Origin: JAIDVZ01 sp964486285
GTDB taxonomy: Bacteria > Verrucomicrobiota > Verrucomicrobiia > Opitutales > JAIRKQ01
Assembly (NCBI GenBank): GCA_964486285.1
Contig: CAZALH010000008.1
Coordinates: 1 to 42,903, forward strand
Direction: 5' to 3'
Length of the DNA: 42,903 nucleotides
A program made the translations under genes and the position numbers. Shown here in pieces: positions 1 through 7,322 of this stretch; position 1 is the stretch's first letter; every line of letters starts with the position of its first letter. Below the pieces are notes generated by a model, which saw only the letters and a program-made list of their open reading frames with translations, ran no database searches and was not told where the DNA came from.

Positions 1-2
1 CT

Positions 3-602
3 ACTAGTGTAGAAGCGATAATAGGTGAAGATGGTAAACCTACGGGCGATATGAAGGTCTATCTTAAGCCTAAAACAGATAAGTTTGTTACATGCCTAAG
101 TGCTGGGAAGTCTGAAGAATATTTTGATAGGATTTCAAAGATGATTGGGTATTTTGAAGGCTATGAACCTAACACAGTAAACAAAGAAAGCAAGGGATGC
201 ATTAAATATTGTTTGTCTTTAAATACAAAATTTGGAAGCTTGTTGGAGGAAGTTGAAAATTTGCGTAAAAGTCAAGGCAAAAATCTTTTTTCTAAAGAAA
301 TTAGTTCTGTATCCGGCTTTTTTAGAGTGCTTCCGAAGGTAGATGGGCAAAAATATGATTTCAGATCTGATCATTTGAATGAAATTTTGAAATTTTACAA
401 GGTTGGTAAGGAACTGTACTTGGAGAAGAGTAATGATCAGGATGAAGTTGTCAATCAAGTGGATCTTTTGGAAGGATTTTTGATAAATTGGGAGAGTGTA
501 AAAAAATATGCTGAAGCTCTGAATATATTAGAAGAAGCTATTAAAAAGAATAATCAAGGTGGGGGGTTACCTGAGAGTTCAGCACAAGTAGAAACAAAAT
601 AA
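3..602 (+). CDS. Hypothetical protein, 5' end cut by window edge
   Basis: The reading frame is open from base 3 to the TAA at 600-602. The ATG at 51 is therefore probably internal, and the gene begins upstream of the window. The visible part is about 199 residues, hydrophilic and mixed-charge, with no signal peptide or membrane segment. The C-terminal half looks helical (ILEEAIKK near the end) and finishes with a flexible G/S/Q-rich tail encoded over a run of six G (561-566). I do not recognise a family. It lies 63 bases upstream of two coiled-coil genes on the same strand and may share their transcript. It could be a secreted or surface accessory protein, but nothing in the sequence proves that. 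Confidence 0.6.
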   Translation, partial: TSVEAIIGEDGKPTGDMKVYLKPKTDKFVTCLSAGKSEEYFDRISKMIGYFEGYEPNTVNKESKGCIKYCLSLNTKFGSLLEEVENLRKSQGKNLFSKEISSVSGFFRVLPKVDGQKYDFRSDHLNEILKFYKVGKELYLEKSNDQDEVVNQVDLLEGFLINWESVKKYAEALNILEEAIKKNNQGGGLPESSAQVETK

Positions 603-665
603 TAATTTTAAGGAAAATTTGTGTCTTAATAATAAAATTTTTAATAAAAAAATAGGGAGAATATT

Positions 666-2063
666 ATGAGTATGGAAGCAGTAAGGGATTCGCAAAAAAT
701 AAATCAAGTAAATAGTGATTCTTATAATCCAGAAGAAGAAAATATTACACAAGCTAATAGTAGTGATCCTAGCACTAATCAGAGTCTACTTAACGATAAA
801 AAACTTGATGATCACAAAGTTTCTGAAAATACTCCTGTGCAAGAGCTTAGTGGAAAAGGAGGTATAGGTACTGGAGGAAATGTTAGTGACTTGCTTAATA
901 AACTTATTCAAGATCAGGATGAATCAACGATTGCAGAGCAACAGCAACAGATTGCGGAACAGGAAAAACAGATTAATGAGCAGAAGCAAGAAAATAAGAA
1001 ATTGCAAGATCAAATTAAAAACTATGTTAAAAATACTAATATTCTTAGTAAGAATATTGCTGATATAAGTAGTGATCTAGGTAAAATTCAGGAAGAGTAT
1101 ATGGACCTTTCAAATAGATTTGACAAGCAACAGTTAATAATATCAATTCACGAAAATCAAGTTAAGAAGTTAACGGAAGCAAAGTCTAAACTTGAAGAAG
1201 ATGTAGAATTAGCTCGAAGATTGATAGGAGAACTTGATGAGGAATTGGCAAATAAGGTTAATGAGATTAACTCCTTAACTCAAAAATCTTCAGAGCTTAC
1301 AGAAAAAATTCAAAACTTAGACGCACAAATTAAGCAGTTAACAGAAAAAGGCGAAGAAAATCAGCAGCAAATTAAAACCTTAACTGAAGAAAGGAATCAA
1401 CTTCAAAATGAACTTAGCGAAAAGAATAAAACATTAGAAGAAAAAAATCAAGAACTCAATAGCACTAAGGAACAACTTGATCAAGCCCAAGCTAAAATAG
1501 AAGAGCTTAATACTGCAAAAGGAAAACTTGAAGAAAGTTTGAAAGAAACAAATGAGACATTAGAAAATAGCAAGAAAGAAAATGAAGATTTAAAGCAACA
1601 AAATCAAGAATTGGAAGAAAAATTGAAAACAATAACAACTGCGATAAAAGAGGCTGGGATTGAAGGTGAAGAGAGTGATATAAGTAAACTGGCAGAAAGT
1701 GTCAAAACCAAAGTAAAAAATTTGAATGATCAAATCAGTGAACAACTAATAAAGATTCAAGGTCATGAGAAAACTATAGCTTCTCTTGAAGAAGGGATTA
1801 AAGAAAAGAATGAAACAATTGATGGTTTAAATAAAAAACTTGATAAACATAGGGCTAAGAAAGAAAGTTTAAAAGACACCTTGGCTAATTTGAATGAAAA
1901 AAATGCACAAATGCGCGAAATGGTGAAAGCAGCGAATGAAAAAGTAAAAGATTTCAGTTTCAATAACAAGTCAGTACCAGAAAAACCTAGTTATGATACG
2001 TTAGATATGAGTATAAGTAACAATTTTAGACAATTTTTGCAAAATCGCCAACCAAAAGAATAA
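666..2063 (+). CDS. Long coiled-coil hypothetical protein (tandem paralogue 1)
   Basis: A 465-residue protein with an AGGGAGA ribosome binding site at 654-660, five bases before the ATG. Residues 1-75 are polar and probably disordered (S, N, D, T rich). From about residue 85 to 430 the sequence is almost continuous coiled coil, rich in K, E, Q, N and L with heptad spacing and almost no aromatics. The C-terminus carries an FRQ motif (NNFRQFLQ). There is no signal peptide or membrane segment. Around residues 140-195 it shares a spaced pattern with the next gene (YxxLSxR, then H, V, L, K, LExD, A, I, ExD), so the two look like tandem duplicates. The function is unknown; structural, surface or effector roles are all possible. 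Similarity to SMC or tropomyosin-like proteins would be a compositional artefact. Confidence 0.8.
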   Translation: MSMEAVRDSQKINQVNSDSYNPEEENITQANSSDPSTNQSLLNDKKLDDHKVSENTPVQELSGKGGIGTGGNVSDLLNKLIQDQDESTIAEQQQQIAEQEKQINEQKQENKKLQDQIKNYVKNTNILSKNIADISSDLGKIQEEYMDLSNRFDKQQLIISIHENQVKKLTEAKSKLEEDVELARRLIGELDEELANKVNEINSLTQKSSELTEKIQNLDAQIKQLTEKGEENQQQIKTLTEERNQLQNELSEKNKTLEEKNQELNSTKEQLDQAQAKIEELNTAKGKLEESLKETNETLENSKKENEDLKQQNQELEEKLKTITTAIKEAGIEGEESDISKLAESVKTKVKNLNDQISEQLIKIQGHEKTIASLEEGIKEKNETIDGLNKKLDKHRAKKESLKDTLANLNEKNAQMREMVKAANEKVKDFSFNNKSVPEKPSYDTLDMSISNNFRQFLQNRQPKE

Positions 2064-2083
2064 TATTAAAATAATATATTGAT

Positions 2084-3517
2084 ATGAGTTTTAGAGTTGA
2101 GAATAATGACGGATGTGGTGATGCGGCATCTGTCAGTGATGTCAGTAAAATCATATTTTCTTCGGAAAACACTTTAGAAAAAAAATATGATTCTGATTTA
2201 AAGGAAAGTAGTTTGTCAGGACGCGTTATTAGCCTTGAAAAACAAATGGGGCAAGTAGAATCAGAGGTTGAAATTTTAGTTAGTAACTGTAATGAACTAG
2301 GAACTCAATATAAGTATTTATCGGATCGTTATAATCAATGTATTGAAATAGCGAATAAACATAAACTTCGAGTTGAAGAATTAAATAAATATAAAGATAC
2401 TTTAGAAAGCGATATTAAAGCAGCGACATCAATAATCTCTGAACAAGATGCTTTAATTGAAAAAGCAGAAACTAAAATGAAAGAGTTGCTTGGATTAATG
2501 AAAAATCCAAGCTCTCTTTTAGAGAGTAATATTTCACAAGAACCCTTACAGGATTTGATAAAAGAAGCATTTAATGATGTTACACGGTTGTATAATGAAC
2601 GCAGTTCCTTGCAAGAACAATTAAATATTAGAGAAAAAGAGTGTGATAACATAACAAACCAAAAAAATTCCTTGGAAGAAAAAATAGAAGAACTTACCAA
2701 AGAAGTTGAAGAACTTAAAGCTAAATTAAAATCAAATCAATTAATTAGGCAAAAGAAAGTTTTGGCAAGATTACCTAAGAATTTAAAGGATAATCAAGAA
2801 ACATATTATTCTTATGGTGATGCTTATGGTTCAAATTTGTGGGGGATGACAAATTTTTACCGTTTAAACCGAAATAAAAATATTGATCCTTTTAAAGGGA
2901 AAACAAAAATTTTCCCCCCCCAAAAAAAAGGTAAATTTGTAACAGCAAAACCACCTGCCGTAATATTTTTAGAAAAATTAAAGCGAAAATACGTTAATGA
3001 TTACATGCGTACGCTAAAAACAACTATTAATAATACTTATAAGCATAAACCCTTATGGGAAAAAACTGCAAACTATCATTATGGTAGAAATGTATCTCTC
3101 CAATTAAATCTTGGAGTCCAAGAACAAGATTATTGTGAACCGAAAAGAAATCTAAAGAGTATTAAAAGTGATAGTGATGTTGTAGAAAAGTTTCGTATAC
3201 TTCTTTCGGCAGGAAAAGAAATAGGATTAGAAAATAAAGATTTTAATCAAATGTTTAATAACTTCAAAAGAGCTTTTTTTAACGCAGTTATAGATGATTT
3301 ACAAGAACAACAGGAGCTGCTTTGTAAAAAAAATCCTGACAGTGGAGAATTTTATAAGCAATGCTTTGAAGAAATATATGGAGTTATTAATGCACAAATA
3401 GCAAATACATCTTTAAATAAAGCTCCAGCAAAATCAGGTGTCATTTTAAGTGAGGATGATCCATTGCCAGGTGTTAAACGATTTTCTGAGCCCTTTAGGC
3501 AATCGTTACCTAAGTGA
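2084..3517 (+). CDS. Coiled-coil hypothetical protein (tandem paralogue 2), ends at an in-frame TGA
   Basis: A 477-residue protein starting 20 bases after the preceding gene, without a clear ribosome binding site. Residues 40-220 are coiled coil and share the YxxLSxR...H...LExD pattern of the upstream paralogue. Residues 220-400 are basic and aromatic (Y, W, N, K), a probable separate domain. The gene ends in EPFRQSLPK, resembling the FRQ tail of its neighbour. A C8A8 homopolymer tract lies inside the coding region (2914-2929, encoding PPQKK), where slippage would shift the frame. After the TGA at 3515-3517 the same frame stays open for another 61 codons to TAA at 3701-3703. The gene may therefore have been shortened recently, or the tail may be an unused remnant. 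I do not recognise a named family. Confidence 0.75.
   Translation: MSFRVENNDGCGDAASVSDVSKIIFSSENTLEKKYDSDLKESSLSGRVISLEKQMGQVESEVEILVSNCNELGTQYKYLSDRYNQCIEIANKHKLRVEELNKYKDTLESDIKAATSIISEQDALIEKAETKMKELLGLMKNPSSLLESNISQEPLQDLIKEAFNDVTRLYNERSSLQEQLNIREKECDNITNQKNSLEEKIEELTKEVEELKAKLKSNQLIRQKKVLARLPKNLKDNQETYYSYGDAYGSNLWGMTNFYRLNRNKNIDPFKGKTKIFPPQKKGKFVTAKPPAVIFLEKLKRKYVNDYMRTLKTTINNTYKHKPLWEKTANYHYGRNVSLQLNLGVQEQDYCEPKRNLKSIKSDSDVVEKFRILLSAGKEIGLENKDFNQMFNNFKRAFFNAVIDDLQEQQELLCKKNPDSGEFYKQCFEEIYGVINAQIANTSLNKAPAKSGVILSEDDPLPGVKRFSEPFRQSLPK
2914..2929 (+). repeat. C8A8 homopolymer tract inside a coding sequence
   Basis: Eight C followed directly by eight A, within the 2084-3517 gene. A C8 run stands out in such AT-rich DNA. 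Gain or loss of one base would shift the frame and truncate the protein. This is the usual design of a phase-variable contingency tract, but it is also a typical place for sequencing or assembly errors. Confidence 0.8.
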
Positions 3518-3703
3518 AGAGGGAACATACGTGAAAGAAATTTTACTTTTGTGAACAATGAAGATCGTCGTAGTGCTGAAAAATATCCATTGAAGCAATA
3601 TCGAGATATGAGTCTTGAAGATATGAGCAAGATGCGACTTAAAGATTTTAAGCGACAAAAGGCACAACAAAAGCAAAACCCAAAAAACAGAACGGGGAAA
3701 TAA
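3518..3703 (+). other. In-frame continuation beyond the TGA stop of the preceding gene
   Basis: Directly after the TGA at 3515-3517 the same frame stays open for 61 codons and ends with TAA at 3701-3703, seven bases before the convergent ispE stop. The would-be peptide is strongly charged (DMSLEDMSKMRLKDFKRQKA) and resembles normal protein of this genome rather than random AT-rich translation. It may be the former C-terminus of the coiled-coil protein. The alternative is a remnant behind a native stop, which is favoured by the FRQ tail just before the TGA matching the C-terminal positions in two other genes of the window. Confidence 0.45.
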
Positions 3704-3709
3704 GGAATT

Positions 3710-4567
3710 TCAAATAACTTTTACATGTTGTAGAAATATTTCTTCTTTAAAAAAAGATCTAATAATTTCTTCAGCATGTTTTATTTTGCTTCTGTTTTTC
3801 GCGATGCAAAAACATCCACTCCCACTTCCAGTAAGCATAATTTGTATATCGAAAGATTCTAACTTTTCTTTTAAAATCATTAGTGCTTTATACTCAGAAA
3901 ATACGATCGAAGAAAATGTATTAAATATTGGTAAATCTTCGTCGAAGTTATCTATAGACTGAATTAGTCTTTGAGTAAGATCTTTAGCTTGGGATATAGA
4001 AAAATATAGATTGGAATATTTTGTTGATAATTTATGATATACTGCTTCAGTTTTCAAACTAAATGGTGGTTTGAATACTATTAAATGGTATTGTTGCAAA
4101 TTTTTAATAGTTTTTTTGTTCAACGGATAAACGATATCACCAGTTCCGGAAATGATAGATGGCGTATTGTGTACAAAAAATGAGCAGTCAGAACCAAAGG
4201 TTTTAGCAATTTTACAAAGTTCATTGGTATCGATTTTTATAGAATTTTTCTTATAAATTTCTTGCAATACTGCCACCGCATTGCTGCTGCCACCACCAAA
4301 TCCTGACATGATTGGTATATTTTTTTGTAAATCTATGTGATATTTTTTGTCAGTTATTGAAGATAAATGAGAAATTACTTTATATATTATATTGTCTTTT
4401 AATAATTTTTTGTCATTACAATCAAAAGACCATTTATCAGTCTCAATAATCGTAATAATGTCGTAAATATTGATAGGTAGTACAATAGATAATAATTTGT
4501 GATATTTACCAACGTGTTGATTTATAACCGCTAAAGAAAGATTAATTTTTGCATTAGATAATATCAC
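3710..4567 (-). CDS. ispE: 4-diphosphocytidyl-2-C-methyl-D-erythritol kinase
   Basis: A 285-residue GHMP kinase that phosphorylates CDP-methylerythritol at the 2-hydroxyl using ATP, in the cytosolic MEP pathway to isoprenoids. The N-terminus NAKINLSLAV matches the IspE family start. The glycine-rich ATP loop PIMSGFGGGSSNAVAVL lies near residue 90, followed by the family's SDCSFF-type segment. The C-terminal GHMP motif is MLTGSGSGCFCIA. The length is normal for IspE (about 280-290). Translation starts at GTG (4565-4567). It is divergent from pyrH, with a 72-base gap. Its presence means isoprenoid precursors, and so undecaprenyl phosphate for cell-wall synthesis, are probably made by the MEP route. 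Confidence 0.93.
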   Translation of the reverse strand: MILSNAKINLSLAVINQHVGKYHKLLSIVLPINIYDIITIIETDKWSFDCNDKKLLKDNIIYKVISHLSSITDKKYHIDLQKNIPIMSGFGGGSSNAVAVLQEIYKKNSIKIDTNELCKIAKTFGSDCSFFVHNTPSIISGTGDIVYPLNKKTIKNLQQYHLIVFKPPFSLKTEAVYHKLSTKYSNLYFSISQAKDLTQRLIQSIDNFDEDLPIFNTFSSIVFSEYKALMILKEKLESFDIQIMLTGSGSGCFCIAKNRSKIKHAEEIIRSFFKEEIFLQHVKVI

Positions 4568-4639
4568 GAATTATTTTCGTCTAGAATTTGTAGATAAAAT
4601 CAAGAAGTTTTTATTCCTAGTTGACTGTTTGTATATTTT

Positions 4640-5383
4640 ATGCATCTTGCAGATAACTATATGCAGTATAAAAGGGTTATTTTAAAATTCAGCGGAGAAG
4701 TTTTAAAAATATCTGATCAAAAAGGAGTAATAGATTACAAAATTGTTAAGAAACTTTGTGAAACGATTTCTAACTTACATAAAAATGGAATAGAAATTGG
4801 TGTTGTTCTTGGTGGTGGCAATATTTTTCGTGGATTACAAGCTACACAATTAGACAAATATGATCGCGTAACAGGGGATTATATGGGAATGTTAGCAACG
4901 GTCATTAATTGTCTGGCGGTTAAAGATTGTTTAGATAAATTAAATATTCCTGTTACTCTTTATTCTTCTTTAAATATGCCAGATGTATGTGAAAAATATA
5001 CGATCAGGGAAGCTTTGGACGGTTTAGCCAAAGGTAAGGTATTATTATTAGCAGGGGGAACAGGTAGTGCATTTTTTTCAACAGACAGTGCAGCTGCATT
5101 AAGAGCGAGTGAACTTCATGCAGATGTTGTATTAAAAGCAACTAGGGTTGATGGAATATATGATAAAGACCCAGAAAAATATCCAGAAGCTAAGAAGTTT
5201 GATAGAATTTCTTTTGCAGATGTCATAAATAAACACTTGAACGTTATGGATGCAACAGCATTTACATTGTGTATGGATAATGATATTCCAATCTTAGTCA
5301 TAAAAGTATTAAAGAATGATATGTCTAATATTGAGTTAGCTTTGACTCATGAAGGAGTTGGAAGTTTAGTTTGTAATTTTTGA
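4640..5383 (+). CDS. pyrH: UMP kinase
   Basis: Uridylate kinase of the amino acid kinase fold, a hexameric cytosolic enzyme converting UMP to UDP with ATP. Family signatures are KFSGEVL near the start, VVLGGGNIFRG (phosphate-binding glycine loop), DYMGMLATVINCLA, and the ATP-side GGTGSAFFSTDSAAALRA with KATRVDGIYDKDP. At 247 residues it is slightly longer than usual. The ATG at 4661 (MQYKRVILKFSGE) would give 240 residues and align better with relatives, and neither start has a convincing Shine-Dalgarno. It ends in TGA three bases before the frr start, the classic pyrH-frr pair, so the two are probably cotranscribed. Confidence 0.96.
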   Translation: MHLADNYMQYKRVILKFSGEVLKISDQKGVIDYKIVKKLCETISNLHKNGIEIGVVLGGGNIFRGLQATQLDKYDRVTGDYMGMLATVINCLAVKDCLDKLNIPVTLYSSLNMPDVCEKYTIREALDGLAKGKVLLLAGGTGSAFFSTDSAAALRASELHADVVLKATRVDGIYDKDPEKYPEAKKFDRISFADVINKHLNVMDATAFTLCMDNDIPILVIKVLKNDMSNIELALTHEGVGSLVCNF

Positions 5384-5386
5384 TTT

Positions 5387-5959
5387 GTGCAAGATATGAT
5401 AAATATAAATGATACATTGAGCGAGACAAAAAAATTAATGTCTAAGGCCGTTGAACGTACATTAAAGGAATTTAATTCCTTGCATACTGGAAAAGCGTCG
5501 ACAAGTATGGTTGAAGGTGTATTAGTTGAATTATATGGTTCGCAAATGAGAATTCGCGATATAGCTGCAATCACTACACCAGATACACGTACAATACAAA
5601 TTCAACCATGGGATAAATCTAGCCTGAAACCAATCGAAAAGGGAATTATTGCATCAAATACTGGTTTAAATCCTGTTGTAGATGGCATGGTTATTCGATG
5701 TAATGTTCCAGAAATGAGTAGAGAACGGCGACAAGAATTGTCCAAAGTTGCAAATACTATGGCAGAAGATGGAAAAATTAATGTCCGTGGTGTGCGTAGA
5801 GATATGCTTGATGCTTTAAAAAAAGCTCAAAAGGCAAGTCAAATTACAGAAGATGAGCTGAAAAAAGCGGAAAAAGATGTACAAAAATTGACCGACTCTG
5901 CAGTGGCTGATATAGATAAAGCACTTAGTGCAAAAATTTCAGATTTGATGAAGGTATGA
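5387..5959 (+). CDS. frr: Ribosome recycling factor
   Basis: RRF, which with EF-G splits post-termination ribosomes. The 190 residues cover the two-domain family: a three-helix bundle interrupted by a beta domain. Clear signatures are LHTGKASTSMVEGVLVELYG near residue 32, the PWDKSSLKPIEKGI segment, and the helix-3 region PEMSRERRQELSKVA...GKINVRGVRRD. The start is GTG at 5387; an ATG at 5396 would remove three residues. It follows pyrH by three bases, and its final TGA overlaps the ATG of the downstream peptidase (ATGA), implying translational coupling. Confidence 0.96.
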   Translation: MQDMININDTLSETKKLMSKAVERTLKEFNSLHTGKASTSMVEGVLVELYGSQMRIRDIAAITTPDTRTIQIQPWDKSSLKPIEKGIIASNTGLNPVVDGMVIRCNVPEMSRERRQELSKVANTMAEDGKINVRGVRRDMLDALKKAQKASQITEDELKKAEKDVQKLTDSAVADIDKALSAKISDLMKV

Positions 5960-7311
5960 ATATTCAATCATTTTTAGCCCAGTATGTTAAGTTTAAAAGT
6001 GTATCATGTGAGGATTGTTATCTTCATGAAATGAAACTTACTAGAGAATTTTTGGGAAACTTTTTACATGAAAGTGGACTAAATGTTCAGGAAATTACAA
6101 CGGAGAAACACAACATTCTATTGGCTAAAAATGTACATAAAAATGATCGAAAAACAATACTCTTTTACGGACATTATGATGTCCAACCTGCGGAAGAAAA
6201 AAATTGGAACACAGATCCATTTGTTCTAACGGAACATAATGGACGCCTATATGCTCGTGGAGCTTCAGATAATAAGGGCGGGAATGCCACATTTCTTGCA
6301 GCTCTACATGACATTATGTCAGAAAGTTCGGATTTTCCTTTAAACATTATTGTAGTCCTTGATGGTGAAGAAGAAATTGGTAGCCCAAGTATGGTAAAGT
6401 TTTTACGCGATTATCGTGATGAATTGCATGCTGATTTTGCAATTATTGCTGATACTTGGAGTATAGACGATGAAAATATTGTAATAACTACTGGATTACG
6501 TGGATTAGTTGGGTTTGAATTAAAACTGTGTTCAGCAGAGTGTGATTTACATTCTGGTTACGGAGGTACTATAATTAATCCGATACGAGAATTAATAAAA
6601 CTTTGTAACAGTTTTTATACATCTGAAGGACTAGTGAATATTGACGGGTTTTATGATGATGTTGTTAAAGCATCAGACTTTGAGCAATCTCAAATTCGGA
6701 AATTACCGTTTACTGATTTAGAACTATTGCCTACATTAGGTGCTAAAAAACTTTCTAATGATAATGATCAATTTTCCGCGATAAATAGTATGCGTTTTTA
6801 TCCAACATTAGAATTAAATGGTATAACTGGTGGATATCAAGGAAATGGGTTAAAAACTATTATTCCTCATGAAGCTTCTGTTAAAGTAACTTGTCGATTG
6901 GTTAACAATCAAAGTGCAAATAAAATTAAGTCGGTTTTAGAAAAAGCCATCAGTGAACGAATAGATAAAAATGTTAAACTCTTTTTAAATTTTGAAACAG
7001 CTTCTAATCCGTATAATTTATTAGATAATAAGGATTGTTTTGATTCTAGTACAGCTATCGGGTATGCAATTGATATCGCTAAAAGTGAAATTAACAATGT
7101 TTTTGGAAAGGAGCCGCTGTTCTTACGTGATGGAGGAACTATCGCCTTAGTAAGGTTATTAAAAGATATATTATCATTAGATTCGATATTGATTGGTTTT
7201 TCTTCAAGCGAAGATCGTATACATGATGCAAATGAAAGTATATCAATTAATATGCTAAACAAAGGATATGAGTTTTTTAAGTCATTTATTCTTAAAATGT
7301 CTATACAATAA
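5956..7311 (+). CDS. M20 family dipeptidase/metallopeptidase
   Basis: A 451-residue zinc peptidase of the M20 family (dipeptidase/ArgE-DapE superfamily). The two-metal centre is visible: GHYD (His73, Asp75), ARGASDNKG (bridging Asp105), the catalytic EEE at 138-140, Asp166 in IADT, and a late EDRIHDANE segment supplying the final His. The central DLHSGYGG (His199) marks the dimerisation-domain histidine that reaches into the partner's active site. It is cytosolic, with no signal peptide. The likely role is hydrolysis of short peptides taken up or produced by proteolysis; the exact substrate cannot be read from sequence. The start overlaps the frr stop by four bases. DapE is a less likely alternative because the length and GHYDVQPA motif fit the dipeptidase branch. 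Confidence 0.88.
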   Translation: MNIQSFLAQYVKFKSVSCEDCYLHEMKLTREFLGNFLHESGLNVQEITTEKHNILLAKNVHKNDRKTILFYGHYDVQPAEEKNWNTDPFVLTEHNGRLYARGASDNKGGNATFLAALHDIMSESSDFPLNIIVVLDGEEEIGSPSMVKFLRDYRDELHADFAIIADTWSIDDENIVITTGLRGLVGFELKLCSAECDLHSGYGGTIINPIRELIKLCNSFYTSEGLVNIDGFYDDVVKASDFEQSQIRKLPFTDLELLPTLGAKKLSNDNDQFSAINSMRFYPTLELNGITGGYQGNGLKTIIPHEASVKVTCRLVNNQSANKIKSVLEKAISERIDKNVKLFLNFETASNPYNLLDNKDCFDSSTAIGYAIDIAKSEINNVFGKEPLFLRDGGTIALVRLLKDILSLDSILIGFSSSEDRIHDANESISINMLNKGYEFFKSFILKMSIQ

Positions 7312-7322
7312 ATTAAAAATAC

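Noticed and set aside
2084..3703. TGA read as tryptophan or selenocysteine
   Set aside because: pyrH, frr, mraZ and other genes in this window end with TGA exactly where the next gene begins, so TGA acts as a normal stop, and no selenocysteine insertion structure was evident.
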